In this document: positions 31,649-48,300 of the stretch, piece by piece
Position numbering within the stretch: position 1 is the stretch's first letter
Layout: each line of letters begins with the position of its first letter
Source: Streptomyces toyocaensis
GTDB lineage: Bacteria > Actinomycetota > Actinomycetes > Streptomycetales > Streptomycetaceae
Reading direction: 5' to 3'
Assembly: GCF_000725125.1 (NCBI RefSeq)
Contig: NZ_JFCB01000001.1
Span: 248,001-312,000, forward strand
Length of the DNA stretch: 64,000 bases
Notes under the pieces: model-generated
What the model saw: only the letters and a program-made list of their open reading frames with translations
Databases searched by the model: none
Told to the model about the DNA's origin: nothing
Translations under genes and position numbers: made by a program

Positions 31649-34600
31649 ATTCCGTGCTGTCCACGCCGACGGTGCCGGAGCTGTTCGCCCGTCAGGCGGA
31701 GCGGACGCCCGAGGCGGTGGCCGTGGTCGACGGGGACCGGTTCGTGACCTACCGGCAGCTGGACGAACTCGCGGGCCGGCTGGCCGGGCGGCTGATCGGC
31801 CGGGGCGTCCGCCGTGGCGACCGTGTGGCGGTCCTCATGGAGCGCTCGGCGGACCTGGTGGTGACGCTGCTCGCCGTATGGAAGGCGGGAGCGGCGTACG
31901 TGCCGGTGGACGCTGCCCATCCCGCGCCGCGGGTGGCGTTCGTGGTCGCGGACTCGGGTGCGTCCTTGATGGCATGTTCGGCCGCGACGGCCGGCCGCGT
32001 GCCGGAGGGGGTCGAGCCGGTCGTCGTCACGGACGAGGGCCGGGGCGACGCGTCGGCGGTCCCGGTGTCTCCCGGGGACCTGGCGTACGTGATGTACACC
32101 TCCGGGTCGACGGGGACACCCAAGGGAGTGGCCGTCCCGCACCGGAGCGTCGCGGAGCTGGCGGGGAATCCCGGCTGGGCGGTGAAACCCGGTGACGCGA
32201 TCCTCATGCACGCGCCCCACGCCTTCGACGCGTCCCTCTTCGAGATCTGGGTGCCGCTTGTCTCGGGTGCCCGTGTGGTGATCGCTGAGCCGGGCGCAGT
32301 GGACGCCCGACGTCTGCGGGAGGCGATCGCGGCCGGCGTCACGAAGGTGCATCTGACGGCGGGCAGCTTCCGCGCGCTGGCCGAGGAGTCGTCGGAATCC
32401 TTCGCCGGGCTCCAGGAGGTGCTGACGGGCGGCGACGTGGTGCCCGCACACGCGGTGGAGAAGGTGAGAAAGGCGGTCCCCCAGGCACGGATCCGGCATC
32501 TGTACGGTCCGACGGAGACGACGCTGTGCGCGACGTGGCACCTGCTCCAGCCGAGCGAGGCGCTGGGTCCCGTGCTGCCGATCGGTCGTCCGCTTCCGGG
32601 CCGCCGGGCCCAGGTGCTCGACGCGTCGCTGCGGCCCCTGCCGCCGGGAGTGGTCGGTGACCTCTATCTCTCGGGCGCCGGCCTTGCGGACGGCTACCTG
32701 GACCGGGCTGCGCTGACGGCGGAGCGGTTCGTGGCGGATCCGTCCGTACCCGGCGGCCGGATGTACCGGACGGGGGACCTTGTCCAGTGGACCGCCGACG
32801 GCGAGCTGTTGTTCGTGGGCAGAGCCGACGACCAGGTGAAGATCCGCGGGTTCCGGATCGAGCCCGGTGAGATCGAGGCCGCGCTGACCGCCCAGCCGGA
32901 TGTCCACGAGGCCGTCGTGGTGGCGATCGACGGACGCCTGATCGGCTACGCGGTGACGGACGTGGATCCCGTCGTCCTGCGTGAGCGTCTCGGGGCGACG
33001 CTGCCGGAGTACATGGTCCCGGCTGTCGTGATCACGCTGGACGGGCTTCCGCTGACCCGCAACGGCAAGGTGGACCGGGCGGCGCTGCCGGCGCCCGTCT
33101 TCGGGACGAACGCGGCGGGTCGCGAACCCGCCACCGAGGCCGAGCGCGTCCTGAGCTCCCTGTTCGCCGAACTGCTCAGCCTGGACCGGGTCGGTGTCGA
33201 CGAGAGTTTCTTCGCCCTGGGCGGCGACTCGATCGTCGCCATGCGGCTGGCGGCGCGCGCGTCCAGGGCCGGTCTGCTGGTGACGCCCTCGCAGATCTTC
33301 AACGAGAGGACCCCCGCACGGTTGGCGGCCGTGGCGCGTGACGCGGCCGCCGACACCCCCGGCACCCCCGACGGCCGTCCCCTGATCGCCCTCACCGCGG
33401 AGGAGGAGGCGGAGCTGGCGATCGCCGTACCTGGTGCCGAGGAGGTCTGGCCGCTCGCCCCACTCCAGGAGGGGCTGCTCTTCCAGTCGACCCTCGAGGA
33501 GGAGGGCCTCGACATCTATCAGGCGCAGTGGATCCTGGAGCTGAACGGGCCGTTGGACGTGGCCCGGCTCCGGGCCGCATGGGAAGCGGTCTTCGCGCGG
33601 CGCGCCGAGCTCAGGGTGAGCTTCGTCCGGCTCGCGTCCGGGAAGACGCTCCAGGCCGTCGCCGGACACGTCGTCCTGCCCTGGCGGGAGGTCGACCTCA
33701 CCGGCGTGAGCGACGCCGAGGCGGCCGTCCAGGCCCTCGCCCGGCAGGAACAGGAACAGCGATTCGACCTGGCCGCGGGCCCCCTGTTCCGGCTGCTGCT
33801 GGTCCGGTTCGGCGAGGACCGGCACCGCCTGCTGGTCGTCCACCACCACATCCTGACCGACGGCTGGTCGGTGGCGGCCATCCTCAACGAGGTGACCGAG
33901 GCGTACGAGGGCGGCGGTCGGCTCCCGGAGCGGATCGGCGCGGCATCCTACCGGGACTACCTGGCCTGGCTGGGTCGGCAGGACAAGGACGCGGCACGCG
34001 CTGCCTGGCAGGCGGAGCTGTCCGGCCTCGACGAGCACGCGTCGATCGCGAAGACGGCGGCCGGGACGGGATACGAGTACCGCATCGCCTACGTCGTGCC
34101 GGAGCTCCACACCCGGTTGACGCAGGTGGCCCGTGACCACGGGCTGACGCTGAACACGCTGGTGCAGGGCGCGTGGGCGATGGTGCTGGCCCGGCTCGCG
34201 CGGCGCACCGAGGTGGTGTTCGGCACCACGGTCGCCTGCCGGCCCGCGGAGCTTCCGGGGGTGGAGTCGATGCCCGGGCTCATGATGAACACCGTGCCGG
34301 TCCGGGTGTCGCTCGACGGCGGGCAGACGGTCGCCGATCTGCTGACCGGTCTGCAGCGGCGGCAGGCGGCCCTGATCCCGCATCAGCACCTGGGACTGCC
34401 GGAGATCCAGAAGGTGGCCGGGCCGGGCGCGAAGTTCGACACGCTGCTCGTCTTCGAGAACTACCCGCGGGACTTCGCCGACCAGTTCACCTATCTGGGC
34501 ACGGTCGAGGGGACCCACTATCCGCTGACCGTCGGCATCATCCCGGGGGACCACCTCAGGATCCAGCTCGCCTACCGGCACGGGCAGATCGAGGAAACCG

Positions 34601-37600
34601 TCGCCGAGTCCACGCTGGGATGGTTCGTCGGCGCCCTCGGCGCGGTGGCCGCCGACCCTTCCGGGTTGGTGGGGCGTGCCGGAATGGGCGGGGGCCGGGT
34701 GAGCGGCCCGGCCGCGGCGCCGGCGGCGAGGGAGTCCCTGCCGGTGCTGGTGGCGCGGGTCGTTCAGGAGCGGCCGCACGAGACGGCGGTGGTGGACGGC
34801 GACGGCGAGCTGACCTTCGGGGAGCTCTGGGAACAGGCGTCTGCGCTGGCCGCCGTGCTGAGGGCCCGCGGGGTCGGACCGGAGTCCCGGGTGGGCCTCG
34901 CCGTGGGGCGGTCGGCGTGGTGGGTGGTCGGGATGCTGGGGGTGTCGCTGGCCGGAGGCGCGTTCGTTCCGGTGGATCCCGCGTATCCGGCCGAGCGCGT
35001 GAGCCTGCTTCTGGGCGACGCGGATCCCGTGCTGGTCGTGTGCGACGGGAAGGCACGGGACGCGGTGCCCGAGGAGTTCGCCGACCGGTCGCTGGTGATC
35101 GACGAGGTCGATCTCTCGGCGGTCCCGGATGCGGAGTTGCCGCGGGTGGGGCCCGACGACGTGGCGTATGTGATCTATACGTCGGGGTCGACGGGAACCC
35201 CGAAGGGTGTCGTCGTCACCCACGCGGGCCTGGGCAATCTGGCGGCGGCGCAGATCGACCGGTTCGCTGTCTCGCCGTCGTCACGGGTCCTGCAGTTCGC
35301 GGCGCTCGGCTTCGACGCCACGGTCTCGGAGGCGCTGATGGCGCTGCTCTCGGGGGCGACGCTGGTGATGGCACCGAAGCAGGACCTGCCGCCGCGGGTG
35401 TCGCTGGCCGAGGCACTGGAGCGGTGGGACGTCACCCATGTGACGGTTCCGCCGTCGGTGCTCGCCACGGCCGACGTGCTGCCGGAGAGCCTGGAGACGG
35501 TGGTGGTGGCAGGGGAGGCCTGCCCGCCGGGCCTCGCGGACCGCTGGTCCGAGGGACGACGGCTGATCAACGCCTACGGGCCGACCGAGGCCACGGTGTG
35601 TGCCGCGATGAGCATGCCGTTGACGGCGGGCCGGGACGTGGTCCCGATCGGGGAGCCGATCGCGGGAAGCCGCTGCCACGTACTGGACGCGTTCCTTCGG
35701 CCGTTGCCGCCGGGGGTCACCGGTGAGCTCTACGTGTCGGGGATCGGGTTGGCCCGTGGCTACCTGGGCCGTGCGGCGCTGACGGCGGAACGATTCGTCG
35801 CCGATCCCTTCGTCCCCGGTGAGCGGATGTACCGGACAGGAGACCTGGCCCACCTGACGAGCAGCGGTGAGCTGGTGTTCGCCGGGCGGGCCGATGACCA
35901 GGTGAAGCTCCGTGGGTTCCGGATCGAGCCCGGCGAGATCGAGTCCGTGCTGTCCGGCCACCCGCAGGTCGCTCAAGCGGCTGTGACCGTCCGGGACGAC
36001 CGCCTTCTGGCCCATGTGTCGCCGACCGAGGTCGATCCGCACGCGGTACGGGAGTACCTCGCCTCCCGGCTGCCCCAGCACATGGTGCCCGCCGTGGTGG
36101 TGCTGGAAGCGCTGCCCACCACCCCGAACGGGAAGATCGACCGCAGCGCGCTGCCCGACCCCGATCGCGCTGCCGGGACCGTCGGCCGAGAACCGGTCAC
36201 GGAGCTCGAACAGGTGCTGTGCCGGCTGTTCGCCGAGGTGCTCGGCCTGGAGCGGGTCAGCGTGGACGACGGCTTCTTCGAGCGGGGCGGAGACTCGATC
36301 ACCTCCATGCAACTGGTGGCGCGGGCGCGGCGGGAAGGACTGGCCCTCGCCGCGCAGGACGTCTTCGAGCTGAGGACGCCGGAGGAACTCGCACGGCTGG
36401 CGGCCCGGTCGCCTCTGCCGGAACGCCTCCGGCCCGCGACGGCCGACGGTACGGGCGAGGTGCCGTGGACGCCGGTGATGCGAACGCTGGGCGACCGGAT
36501 CACCGGTGCGGGATTCGCGCAGTGGGTGGTTGTGGGCGCACCCGCGGATCTGGGTGAGGGGATCCTGGCCGCCGCGCTGGCCGCCCTGGTCGACACCCAC
36601 GACATGTTGCGAGCACGGGTGGAGCGGGGACGCCTGATCGTAGGTGAACGTGGCTCCGTGGACACGGCCGGTCGGGTCCGGAGGGTGGGGCTCGACGGAG
36701 GCTCGCTGGACGAGGCCGTGGAGGCCGCGGTGCGGGACGCGGTGGGACGGCTGGACCCGGAGACGGGCGTGATGGTGCAGGCGGTGTGGGTGGACGCCGG
36801 GCCGGAACGGGTGGGCCGATTGGTGATGGCGGTGCACCACATGGCCGTCGACGGCGTGTCCTGGCGGATTCTGGTGCCGGATCTGCGGGCGGCGTGCGAG
36901 GCGGTCCTGGCGGGACGGACCCCTGCGCTGGAGCCGGTGGCGGTGCCGTTCCGGCGGTGGGCGAGCCTGCTGGTGGAGTGGGCGACGTCCGCGGAGCGGG
37001 TCGGCGAACTGCCGGCGTGGCAGGCGATCCTGAGCCAGGTGGACCGGCCGGTCGACGGGCGGCAGGGGAGCACGGGGAGTGTGGGCTCACGGTCGTGGGT
37101 CATGGCGGGAGCCGAGGCGTCGGCACTGCTGGGACGTGTTCCGGGGCTGTTCTTCTGCGGGGTCCACGAGATACTGCTCGCGGGGTTGGCGGGGGCGGTG
37201 GCGCGCTGCTTCGGCGGCCGTGTGGTGCTGGTGGACGTGGAGAGTCACGGCCGTCACGCGGTCGGCGGGCTGGATCTGTCCCGGACGGTCGGCTGGTTCA
37301 CCAGCGTGCACCCGGTGCGCCTGGACGTCTCGGGGATCGACCTGGCGTCCGGGGATCTGGTCAAGGCGGTGAAGGAGCAGTCACGGGCGGTGCCTGATGA
37401 CGGGCTCGGTCACGGGCTGTTGCGCCATCTGAACGCCGCGACGGGGCCGGTGCTGGAGGCCATGCCGTCGCCCTGGATCGGATTCAACTACATGGGCCGG
37501 TTCGCCGTGGGCGAGCAGAACGACGTGGCGGAGTGGCAGCAGGCCGGTGACATCGGCGGTTCCCTGGACCCGGCCATGGCACTGCCGCATGCGCTGCAGG

Positions 37601-37857
37601 TCGACGTGGTCGTCCGGGACATGCCGCAGGGCCCGGAACTGAGGCTCATGGCGAGCTGGCAGGCCGGCCTCCTCGAAGAGGCCGAGATCGAACGGTTCGG
37701 TCGGATGTGGCGGGACACGCTGTCCGGCCTGGCCCACCTGGCGGACGACTCCTCGGCCGGGGGGCACACCGCGTCCGACTTCGACCTTCTCGACCTCGAT
37801 CAGGACGAGATCGAGGGTTTTGAAGCCATAGCGACGGACTTCGGCGGAGGTCGGTAA
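31645..37857 (+). CDS. Glycopeptide NRPS, modules 1-2 (A-PCP-C-A-PCP-E)
   Basis: 2070 aa, equivalent to TeiA/StaA. Domain order: A1 ~10-500, PCP1 with Ser529 (LGGDS), C2 ~590-1040 ([10 protein letters not shown] near 731), A2 ~1050-1520, PCP2 with Ser1551, E2 ~1610-2050 ([10 protein letters not shown] intact). Loading module starts directly with A, with no C domain. Specificity residues read against GrsA: A1 D-A-F-H-L-G-L-L-C, an Hpg code with Ala for Ile at 236; A2 D-A-S-T-V-A-A-V-C, Tyr/beta-hydroxytyrosine. PCP2 reads ERGGDS rather than LGGDS. The E domain makes residue 2 D. The acidic C-terminus would dock to the next protein. Translation-coupled to the exporter. Confidence 0.96.
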   Translation: MNSVLSTPTVPELFARQAERTPEAVAVVDGDRFVTYRQLDELAGRLAGRLIGRGVRRGDRVAVLMERSADLVVTLLAVWKAGAAYVPVDAAHPAPRVAFVVADSGASLMACSAATAGRVPEGVEPVVVTDEGRGDASAVPVSPGDLAYVMYTSGSTGTPKGVAVPHRSVAELAGNPGWAVKPGDAILMHAPHAFDASLFEIWVPLVSGARVVIAEPGAVDARRLREAIAAGVTKVHLTAGSFRALAEESSESFAGLQEVLTGGDVVPAHAVEKVRKAVPQARIRHLYGPTETTLCATWHLLQPSEALGPVLPIGRPLPGRRAQVLDASLRPLPPGVVGDLYLSGAGLADGYLDRAALTAERFVADPSVPGGRMYRTGDLVQWTADGELLFVGRADDQVKIRGFRIEPGEIEAALTAQPDVHEAVVVAIDGRLIGYAVTDVDPVVLRERLGATLPEYMVPAVVITLDGLPLTRNGKVDRAALPAPVFGTNAAGREPATEAERVLSSLFAELLSLDRVGVDESFFALGGDSIVAMRLAARASRAGLLVTPSQIFNERTPARLAAVARDAAADTPGTPDGRPLIALTAEEEAELAIAVPGAEEVWPLAPLQEGLLFQSTLEEEGLDIYQAQWILELNGPLDVARLRAAWEAVFARRAELRVSFVRLASGKTLQAVAGHVVLPWREVDLTGVSDAEAAVQALARQEQEQRFDLAAGPLFRLLLVRFGEDRHRLLVVHHHILTDGWSVAAILNEVTEAYEGGGRLPERIGAASYRDYLAWLGRQDKDAARAAWQAELSGLDEHASIAKTAAGTGYEYRIAYVVPELHTRLTQVARDHGLTLNTLVQGAWAMVLARLARRTEVVFGTTVACRPAELPGVESMPGLMMNTVPVRVSLDGGQTVADLLTGLQRRQAALIPHQHLGLPEIQKVAGPGAKFDTLLVFENYPRDFADQFTYLGTVEGTHYPLTVGIIPGDHLRIQLAYRHGQIEETVAESTLGWFVGALGAVAADPSGLVGRAGMGGGRVSGPAAAPAARESLPVLVARVVQERPHETAVVDGDGELTFGELWEQASALAAVLRARGVGPESRVGLAVGRSAWWVVGMLGVSLAGGAFVPVDPAYPAERVSLLLGDADPVLVVCDGKARDAVPEEFADRSLVIDEVDLSAVPDAELPRVGPDDVAYVIYTSGSTGTPKGVVVTHAGLGNLAAAQIDRFAVSPSSRVLQFAALGFDATVSEALMALLSGATLVMAPKQDLPPRVSLAEALERWDVTHVTVPPSVLATADVLPESLETVVVAGEACPPGLADRWSEGRRLINAYGPTEATVCAAMSMPLTAGRDVVPIGEPIAGSRCHVLDAFLRPLPPGVTGELYVSGIGLARGYLGRAALTAERFVADPFVPGERMYRTGDLAHLTSSGELVFAGRADDQVKLRGFRIEPGEIESVLSGHPQVAQAAVTVRDDRLLAHVSPTEVDPHAVREYLASRLPQHMVPAVVVLEALPTTPNGKIDRSALPDPDRAAGTVGREPVTELEQVLCRLFAEVLGLERVSVDDGFFERGGDSITSMQLVARARREGLALAAQDVFELRTPEELARLAARSPLPERLRPATADGTGEVPWTPVMRTLGDRITGAGFAQWVVVGAPADLGEGILAAALAALVDTHDMLRARVERGRLIVGERGSVDTAGRVRRVGLDGGSLDEAVEAAVRDAVGRLDPETGVMVQAVWVDAGPERVGRLVMAVHHMAVDGVSWRILVPDLRAACEAVLAGRTPALEPVAVPFRRWASLLVEWATSAERVGELPAWQAILSQVDRPVDGRQGSTGSVGSRSWVMAGAEASALLGRVPGLFFCGVHEILLAGLAGAVARCFGGRVVLVDVESHGRHAVGGLDLSRTVGWFTSVHPVRLDVSGIDLASGDLVKAVKEQSRAVPDDGLGHGLLRHLNAATGPVLEAMPSPWIGFNYMGRFAVGEQNDVAEWQQAGDIGGSLDPAMALPHALQVDVVVRDMPQGPELRLMASWQAGLLEEAEIERFGRMWRDTLSGLAHLADDSSAGGHTASDFDLLDLDQDEIEGFEAIATDFGGGR

Positions 37858-37859
37858 CC

Positions 37860-42335
<4,476 letters not shown>

Positions 42336-42364
42336 GCCTTTTCGCTGGATCGAGGGAGATTTCG

Positions 42365-45300
42365 ATGGCTCAGTCGCGGATCGAGGACATCTGGCCTCTG
42401 TCGCCACTGCAGGAAGGCCTGCTGTTTCACACGGTCTACGACGACGAAGGGCCCCACGTCTACCTGGGTCACTGGATCCTGGAGCTGGACGGTCCGGTCG
42501 ACCCGGCCAGGTTACGCACGGCATGGGAGACGCTGCTCACCCGGCACGCCGCGCTCAGGGCCTGCTTCCGGCAGCGTGCGACGGGTGAGACGGTGCAGGT
42601 CGTCGCGAGCGGGGTGGACCTGCCGTGGCGGGTGGTGGATCTCTCCCACCTCGACGATCCCGACGAGGCGGTGCGGGAGCTCGCCGAGGAGGACCGGCTG
42701 CGGAGGTTCGACCTCGCGAAGGCCCCGCTGCTGCGCCTCACGTTGATCCGTCTCGACGACGCCACGCACCGGCTGGTGGTGACCTGCCATCACGCGGTCA
42801 TGGACGGCTGGTCGTTGCCCATCGTGTTCGACGAGCTGCAGGCTCTGTACGCGGCCGGCACCGGTTCGCCGGACCTGCCGGAAGTGGCGTCCTACCGGGA
42901 TTACCTCGCCTGGCTGAACCGGCAGGACCAGAAGCGGGCGCTGGCGGCATGGGCGGCGGAGCTGCGCGGCGCTCAGGACCCGACCCTGGTGGCGCCGGCC
43001 GACCCGGGCCGAGCGCCCGGCATGCCGGAGAGCATCACCGTCGAGGTCCCCGAGCACCTCACCCGATCGCTGGAAGACCTGGCCCGCAGCAACGGGCTGA
43101 CGCTGAACACCGTGGTGCAGGGCGCGTGGGCGCTGGTGCTGGCGCAGCTGTCGGGCCGGACGGACGTGGTGTTCGGGGCGGTGGTCTCGGCACGCCCGGC
43201 GGACCTGCCCGGCGTGGAGGGCATGGTGGGGCTGTTCCTCAACACCGTGCCCGTGCGCGTACGGCTGGACGGTGCCACGCCGGTCATCGGCATGCTGACG
43301 GAGCTGCAGAGGCGGCAGTCGGCGCTCATCCCGGACCAGTACGTGGGTCTGGTGGAGATCCAGAAGGCGGCCGGCCCCGGCGCGATCTTCGACACCCTGC
43401 TCGTCTTCGAGAACTTTCCCCGCGACCTCGGTGAACCGGACTCCCCCGAGACCTTCACCGTTCGGGTGAACCAGGGCAGGGAGGCCGCCCACTACCCGCT
43501 GACGCTGGTCGCCGTCCCCGGCGACACGATGCTCCTCAAGCTCGACCATCTGACCGACCTCTTCGACGCGGACGCGGCCCTCTCCGTCATCGAGCGGTTC
43601 CAGGGGGTTCTGCGCCACCTGGCGGCCGACCACGAGACCACCGTGGCCGACCTCGCTGTGACGACCGCCGCCGAGCGCAACCTGGTGAGCGCGTGGGGCA
43701 CGGCACCCGGCGCCGAGCCCGGCGACCTGCCGCTGGTCCTGTTCGATCGCCAGGCGGAGCGTCGCGGAGACGAGACGGCGATCGTCGACGGAGACCGGAC
43801 GACGTCGTTCCGAGACCTGGCCGGGTATGCGGACAGGCTCGCGGGTTACCTGACCGGGCGGGGCGTCGGGCGTGGTGATCGGGTCGCCGTGGTGATGGAG
43901 CGGTCGACCGACCTGATCGCGACGCTGCTCGCGGTGTGGAAGGCGGGGGCGGCGTTCGTGCCGGTGGACCCCGGCTACCCGGTGGAACGCGTGAAGGTCA
44001 TGCTGGCGGACGCGGATCCGGCCGTGGTGGTGTGCCGGGCCGCGAACCGGGCGGCCGTGCTGGACGGCGGGCTCGATCCGATCGTCCTGGACGATCCGGA
44101 GATCCGGCGGGCCGTCGCGGAGTGCGCCCGCCCCTCGGTGCAGGTCTCAGCCGACGACCTCGCCTACGTGATGTACACCTCGGGGTCGACGGGCACGCCC
44201 AAGGGCGTCGCGGTGTCGCACGGCAACGTGGCGGCGCTGGTCGGGGAGCCGCGGTGGGAGATCGGGCCCGGCGACACCGTGCTGACGCACGCCTCCCACG
44301 CCTTCGACATCTCCCTGTTCGAGATCTGGGTGCCCCTGCTGTCCGGCGCCCGAATGATGATCGCCGAACCGGGCGCGGTGGACGGGGAGGCCCTGGCCCG
44401 GTACGTGGCGGCCGGCGTCACGGCCGCGCACCTGACCGCGGGGGCCTTCCGGGTACTGGCCGAGGAGTCACCGGAGTCGGTCGCCGGGCTTCGCGAGGTG
44501 CTGACCGGCGGGGACGAGGTGCCGCCGGCGGCGGTGCGGCGCGTACGGCGGGCGTGCCCGGACATCCGGGTGCGGCATCTCTACGGCCCGACGGAGACGA
44601 CGCTGTGCGCGACCTGGTGGCTGCTCGAGCCCGGCGACGAGGCCGGAGGGGTACTGCCGATCGGACGTCCCCTCGCCGGCCGGCGCGTCCACGTCCTGGA
44701 CGCGTTCCTGCGCCCCGTTCCTCCGGGCGTGAAGGGCGAACTGTACGTCGCCGGGGCCGGTGTCGCGCGTGGCTACCTGGGCCGTTCGGCTCTGACGGCC
44801 GAGCGGTTCGTCGCCGATCCCTTCGTCCCCGGCGAGCGGATGTACCGGACCGGTGACCTGGCCCACTGGACGGACGAGGGCACGCTCGTGTTCGGCGGAC
44901 GTGCCGACGACCAGGTGAAGATTCGCGGCTATCGAGTGGAGCCGGGAGAGATCGAGGCGGTCCTCGCCGGGCTTCCGGGCGTCGGTCAGGCCGTGGTCCT
45001 GGCCCGGGACGAGCGTCTGATCGGCTATGTGGTCGCGGAAGAGGGGCGGGACCTCGACCCGGCGGGGCTGCGGGAGCGGCTCGCCGAGACGATGCCCGAG
45101 TTCATGGTCCCGGCGGCGGTGATCGTGCTGGACGAGTTGCCGCTGACGGTCAACGGGAAGGTGGACCGGCAGGCCCTGCCCGACCCGGACTTCGCGTCGA
45201 AGTCGGTGGGCCGGGATCCGGCCACCGAGGTCGAGCGGATCCTGTGCCGGGTGTTCGCCGAGGTCCTCGGCCTGGAACGGGTCGGGGTCGAGGCCGGCTT

Positions 45301-48300
45301 CTTCGAACTGGGCGGGGACTCCATCTCCTCGATGCAGGTGGCCGCCCGCGCCCGCCGTGAGGGAATCGCCCTCACCCCCCGGCAGGTGTTCGAGCAGCGG
45401 ACCCCCGAACGACTGGCGCGAGTGGCGGGAACGACGCGGTCGGGCCGCTTCGAGGCGGACGCGGGCATCGGGGAGATTCCCTGGACGCCGGTGATGCGCG
45501 CCCTCGGAGCCGACGCGCAGCGCCCCGGCTTCGCCCAGGCGCGGGTCGTGGTCGCCCCGCCCGGCCTCGACCGGAGCGCGTTGGTGGCGGCCCTGCAAGC
45601 GGTGCTGGACACCCATGACCAGCTGCGCGGCCGGGTGGAGTCCGACGGACGGCTGATCGTGCCCGGTCGCGGCACGGTGGACGCGGCCGGACTGGTGACA
45701 CGGGTGGCGGCCGCGACCGCGAACCTCGACGAGATCGCCGGACGCGAGGCCGGGACGGCCGCGGGCGTCCTGGACCCGTCGACGGGAACCATGGTGCGGG
45801 TCGTGTGGATCGATGCCGGAGACGCCGAGCCGGGCCGGCTGGCGCTGGTGGCGCATCACCTGGTGGTCGACGCGGTCTCGTGGGGCATCCTGCTGCCGGA
45901 TCTGCGGACAGCCTATGAACAGGTGATCTCCGGAGGGACCGCGTCTCTCGAACCTGCGACGACGTCGTTCCGGCAGTGGGCGAGGCGGCTGACCGAGCAG
46001 GCGCTCAGCGAGCGTACCGTCGCCGAGATCGATCACTGGGTCGGGGTCCTCGACGGCGCGGACCCGTTCCCCGAGGAGCACGCCGGGCGGCCGCACTCGT
46101 GGTCCTGGACACTGTCCGGATCCGCGGCGCGGAGCCTGGTGGGTCAGGCCCCGGGAGCCTTCCACTGCGGGGTCCAGGAGGTGCTGCTGGCGGGCCTGGC
46201 CGGCGCGGTGGCGCGCCTGCGCGGTGGTGACGCCGGGGTGCTGGTGGACCTGGAGGGCCACGGCCGCCACGCGGCCGACGGCGAGGACCTGCTGCGCACC
46301 GTGGGCTGGTTCACCAGCGTCCACCCGGTCCGCCTCGAAGTCTCCGGCCTCGACCTGGCGGCCGCGGCGGCCGGGAACGCGGCGGCCGGGGAGCTGCTGA
46401 AGGCCGTGAAGGAGCAGGTCCGCGCCGTTCCGGGCGACGGGTTCGGCTACGGACTGCTGCGCCACCTCAACCCCGACACCGGGGCCAGGCTGGCCGAACT
46501 GCCGTCCCCGAGAATCGGGTTCAACTATCTCGGCCGGTCGGCCGCCGCCTCCCCGGACACCCCGTGGCAGGTCGTCGAAGGGCCGCTCGGTGCGGGAGCC
46601 GACGCCCCCGACCTGGTCCTCGCCCATGCGCTGGAGGTCGGCGCGAGGGTGCAGGACACGCCGGGCGGTCCCCAGGTGAGGCTCACCGTGGACGGCCGGG
46701 ATCTCGACCCCGACACGGTGGAGCGGCTGGGGGAGGCCTGGCTGGAGATGCTCACCGGCCTCGCCGCCCACGCCGCCGATCCCGGCGCCGGAGGCCACAC
46801 GCCGTCCGATTTCGACCTCGTCGACATGTCGCAGCGGGACGTGGCGGAGCTGGAGGCCGCCGCGCCCGGGCTGACCGACATCTGGCCCCTGTCGCCCCTG
46901 CAGGAAGGCATGCTCTTCGAGCGGGCCCTCGACGAGGAGGGCGTGGACGTCTACCAGAGCCAGCGGATCCTGGAGCTGGACGGGCCGCTCGACCCGGAAC
47001 GGCTGCGCGCGGCGTGGCAGCCGCTGGTCGCCCGGCACGAGTCGCTCCGGACGAGCTTCCACCAGCTCGGCTCGGGTGAGACGGTGCAGGTCGTCGTGGG
47101 CGAGGCCGACATCCCCTGGCGTGAGGCGGACGTGTCACATCTCGGCGAGGCCGACGCGGCCGCCGAGGTCGAACGTCTTCTCGCGGAGGACCAGGCGGAG
47201 CGGTTCGACGTGACCCGCCCGCCGCTGCTCCGGCTGCTGCTGATCCGTCTCGGCGAGAACAGGCACCGGCTCGTCCTGACGTCGCACCATGTCCTCCTGG
47301 ACGGCTGGTCCACGCCGATCATCCTGGGCGAGATGTCCTCCGGCTACGCCGGCGGACCGGGCCCGTCGACGTCACCCTCCTACCGTGACTACCTGCTGTG
47401 GCTGAGCCGTCAGGAGCAGGACGCGACGCTGTCGGCCTGGCGGTCGGAGTTCGCCGGGTCCGACGAGCCGACCGTGGTGGACGCCGACGCGGGCAGGGCG
47501 ATGGTGATGCCGCAGGAGCATTGCGCGTGGCTGTCCGCCGAATCGACCCGGACGCTCACCGACTTCGCCCGCGGCCACGGGCTGACGCTGAGCACGATCG
47601 TGCAGGGCGCGTGGGCCCTGGTGCTGGCCCGGCTGGCGGGCCGGACGGACGTGGCGTTCGGCACGGTGGTGTCGGGCCGCCCGGCGGACGTACCGGACGT
47701 GGAGCGGATGGTGGGGATGTTCATCAACACCGTTCCGGTCCGGGTGCGCCTCGACGGCGGCCTGCGGGTCCTGGAGCTGCTCCAGGATCTGCAGCGACGC
47801 CAGGCGGCGTTGACGGAACACCAGTACATGGGTCTGTCGGAGATCCAGAAGGCGGTGGGACCGGGCGCGGTCTTCGACACCATCATGATGGTGGAGAACT
47901 ACCCGCTCGACGCGGCCGGCCTCGGCGACGACGGCGGTGTCACGATCAGCTCGGCCGTCACCCGGACCGGTACCGGCTACCCGCTGACCATGAGCGCCAG
48001 TCCCGGAGAGCGCCTGCAGATCCGCGTGTCCTTCCGGCCCGACCGGATCGACGAGAGGACCGCCGCCGAGGTCGCCGGGCAGGTTGTGCGTGTCATCGAG
48101 CGGGTGGCGGCCGAGCCCTCGCTCCCCGTGGGGCGCCTGGGTGTGACGAGTGACGCGACACGCACGTCCGAGGTGGAGCGCTGGAACGCGACCGGCGAGG
48201 CCGCCGGCGGTGCGTCGGTGGTGGAACTCTTCCGGCGGCGCTCGGCAGGCACGCCGGACGCGGTGGCCGTCGTCGACGGCGACCGCACCCTGTCCTACGG

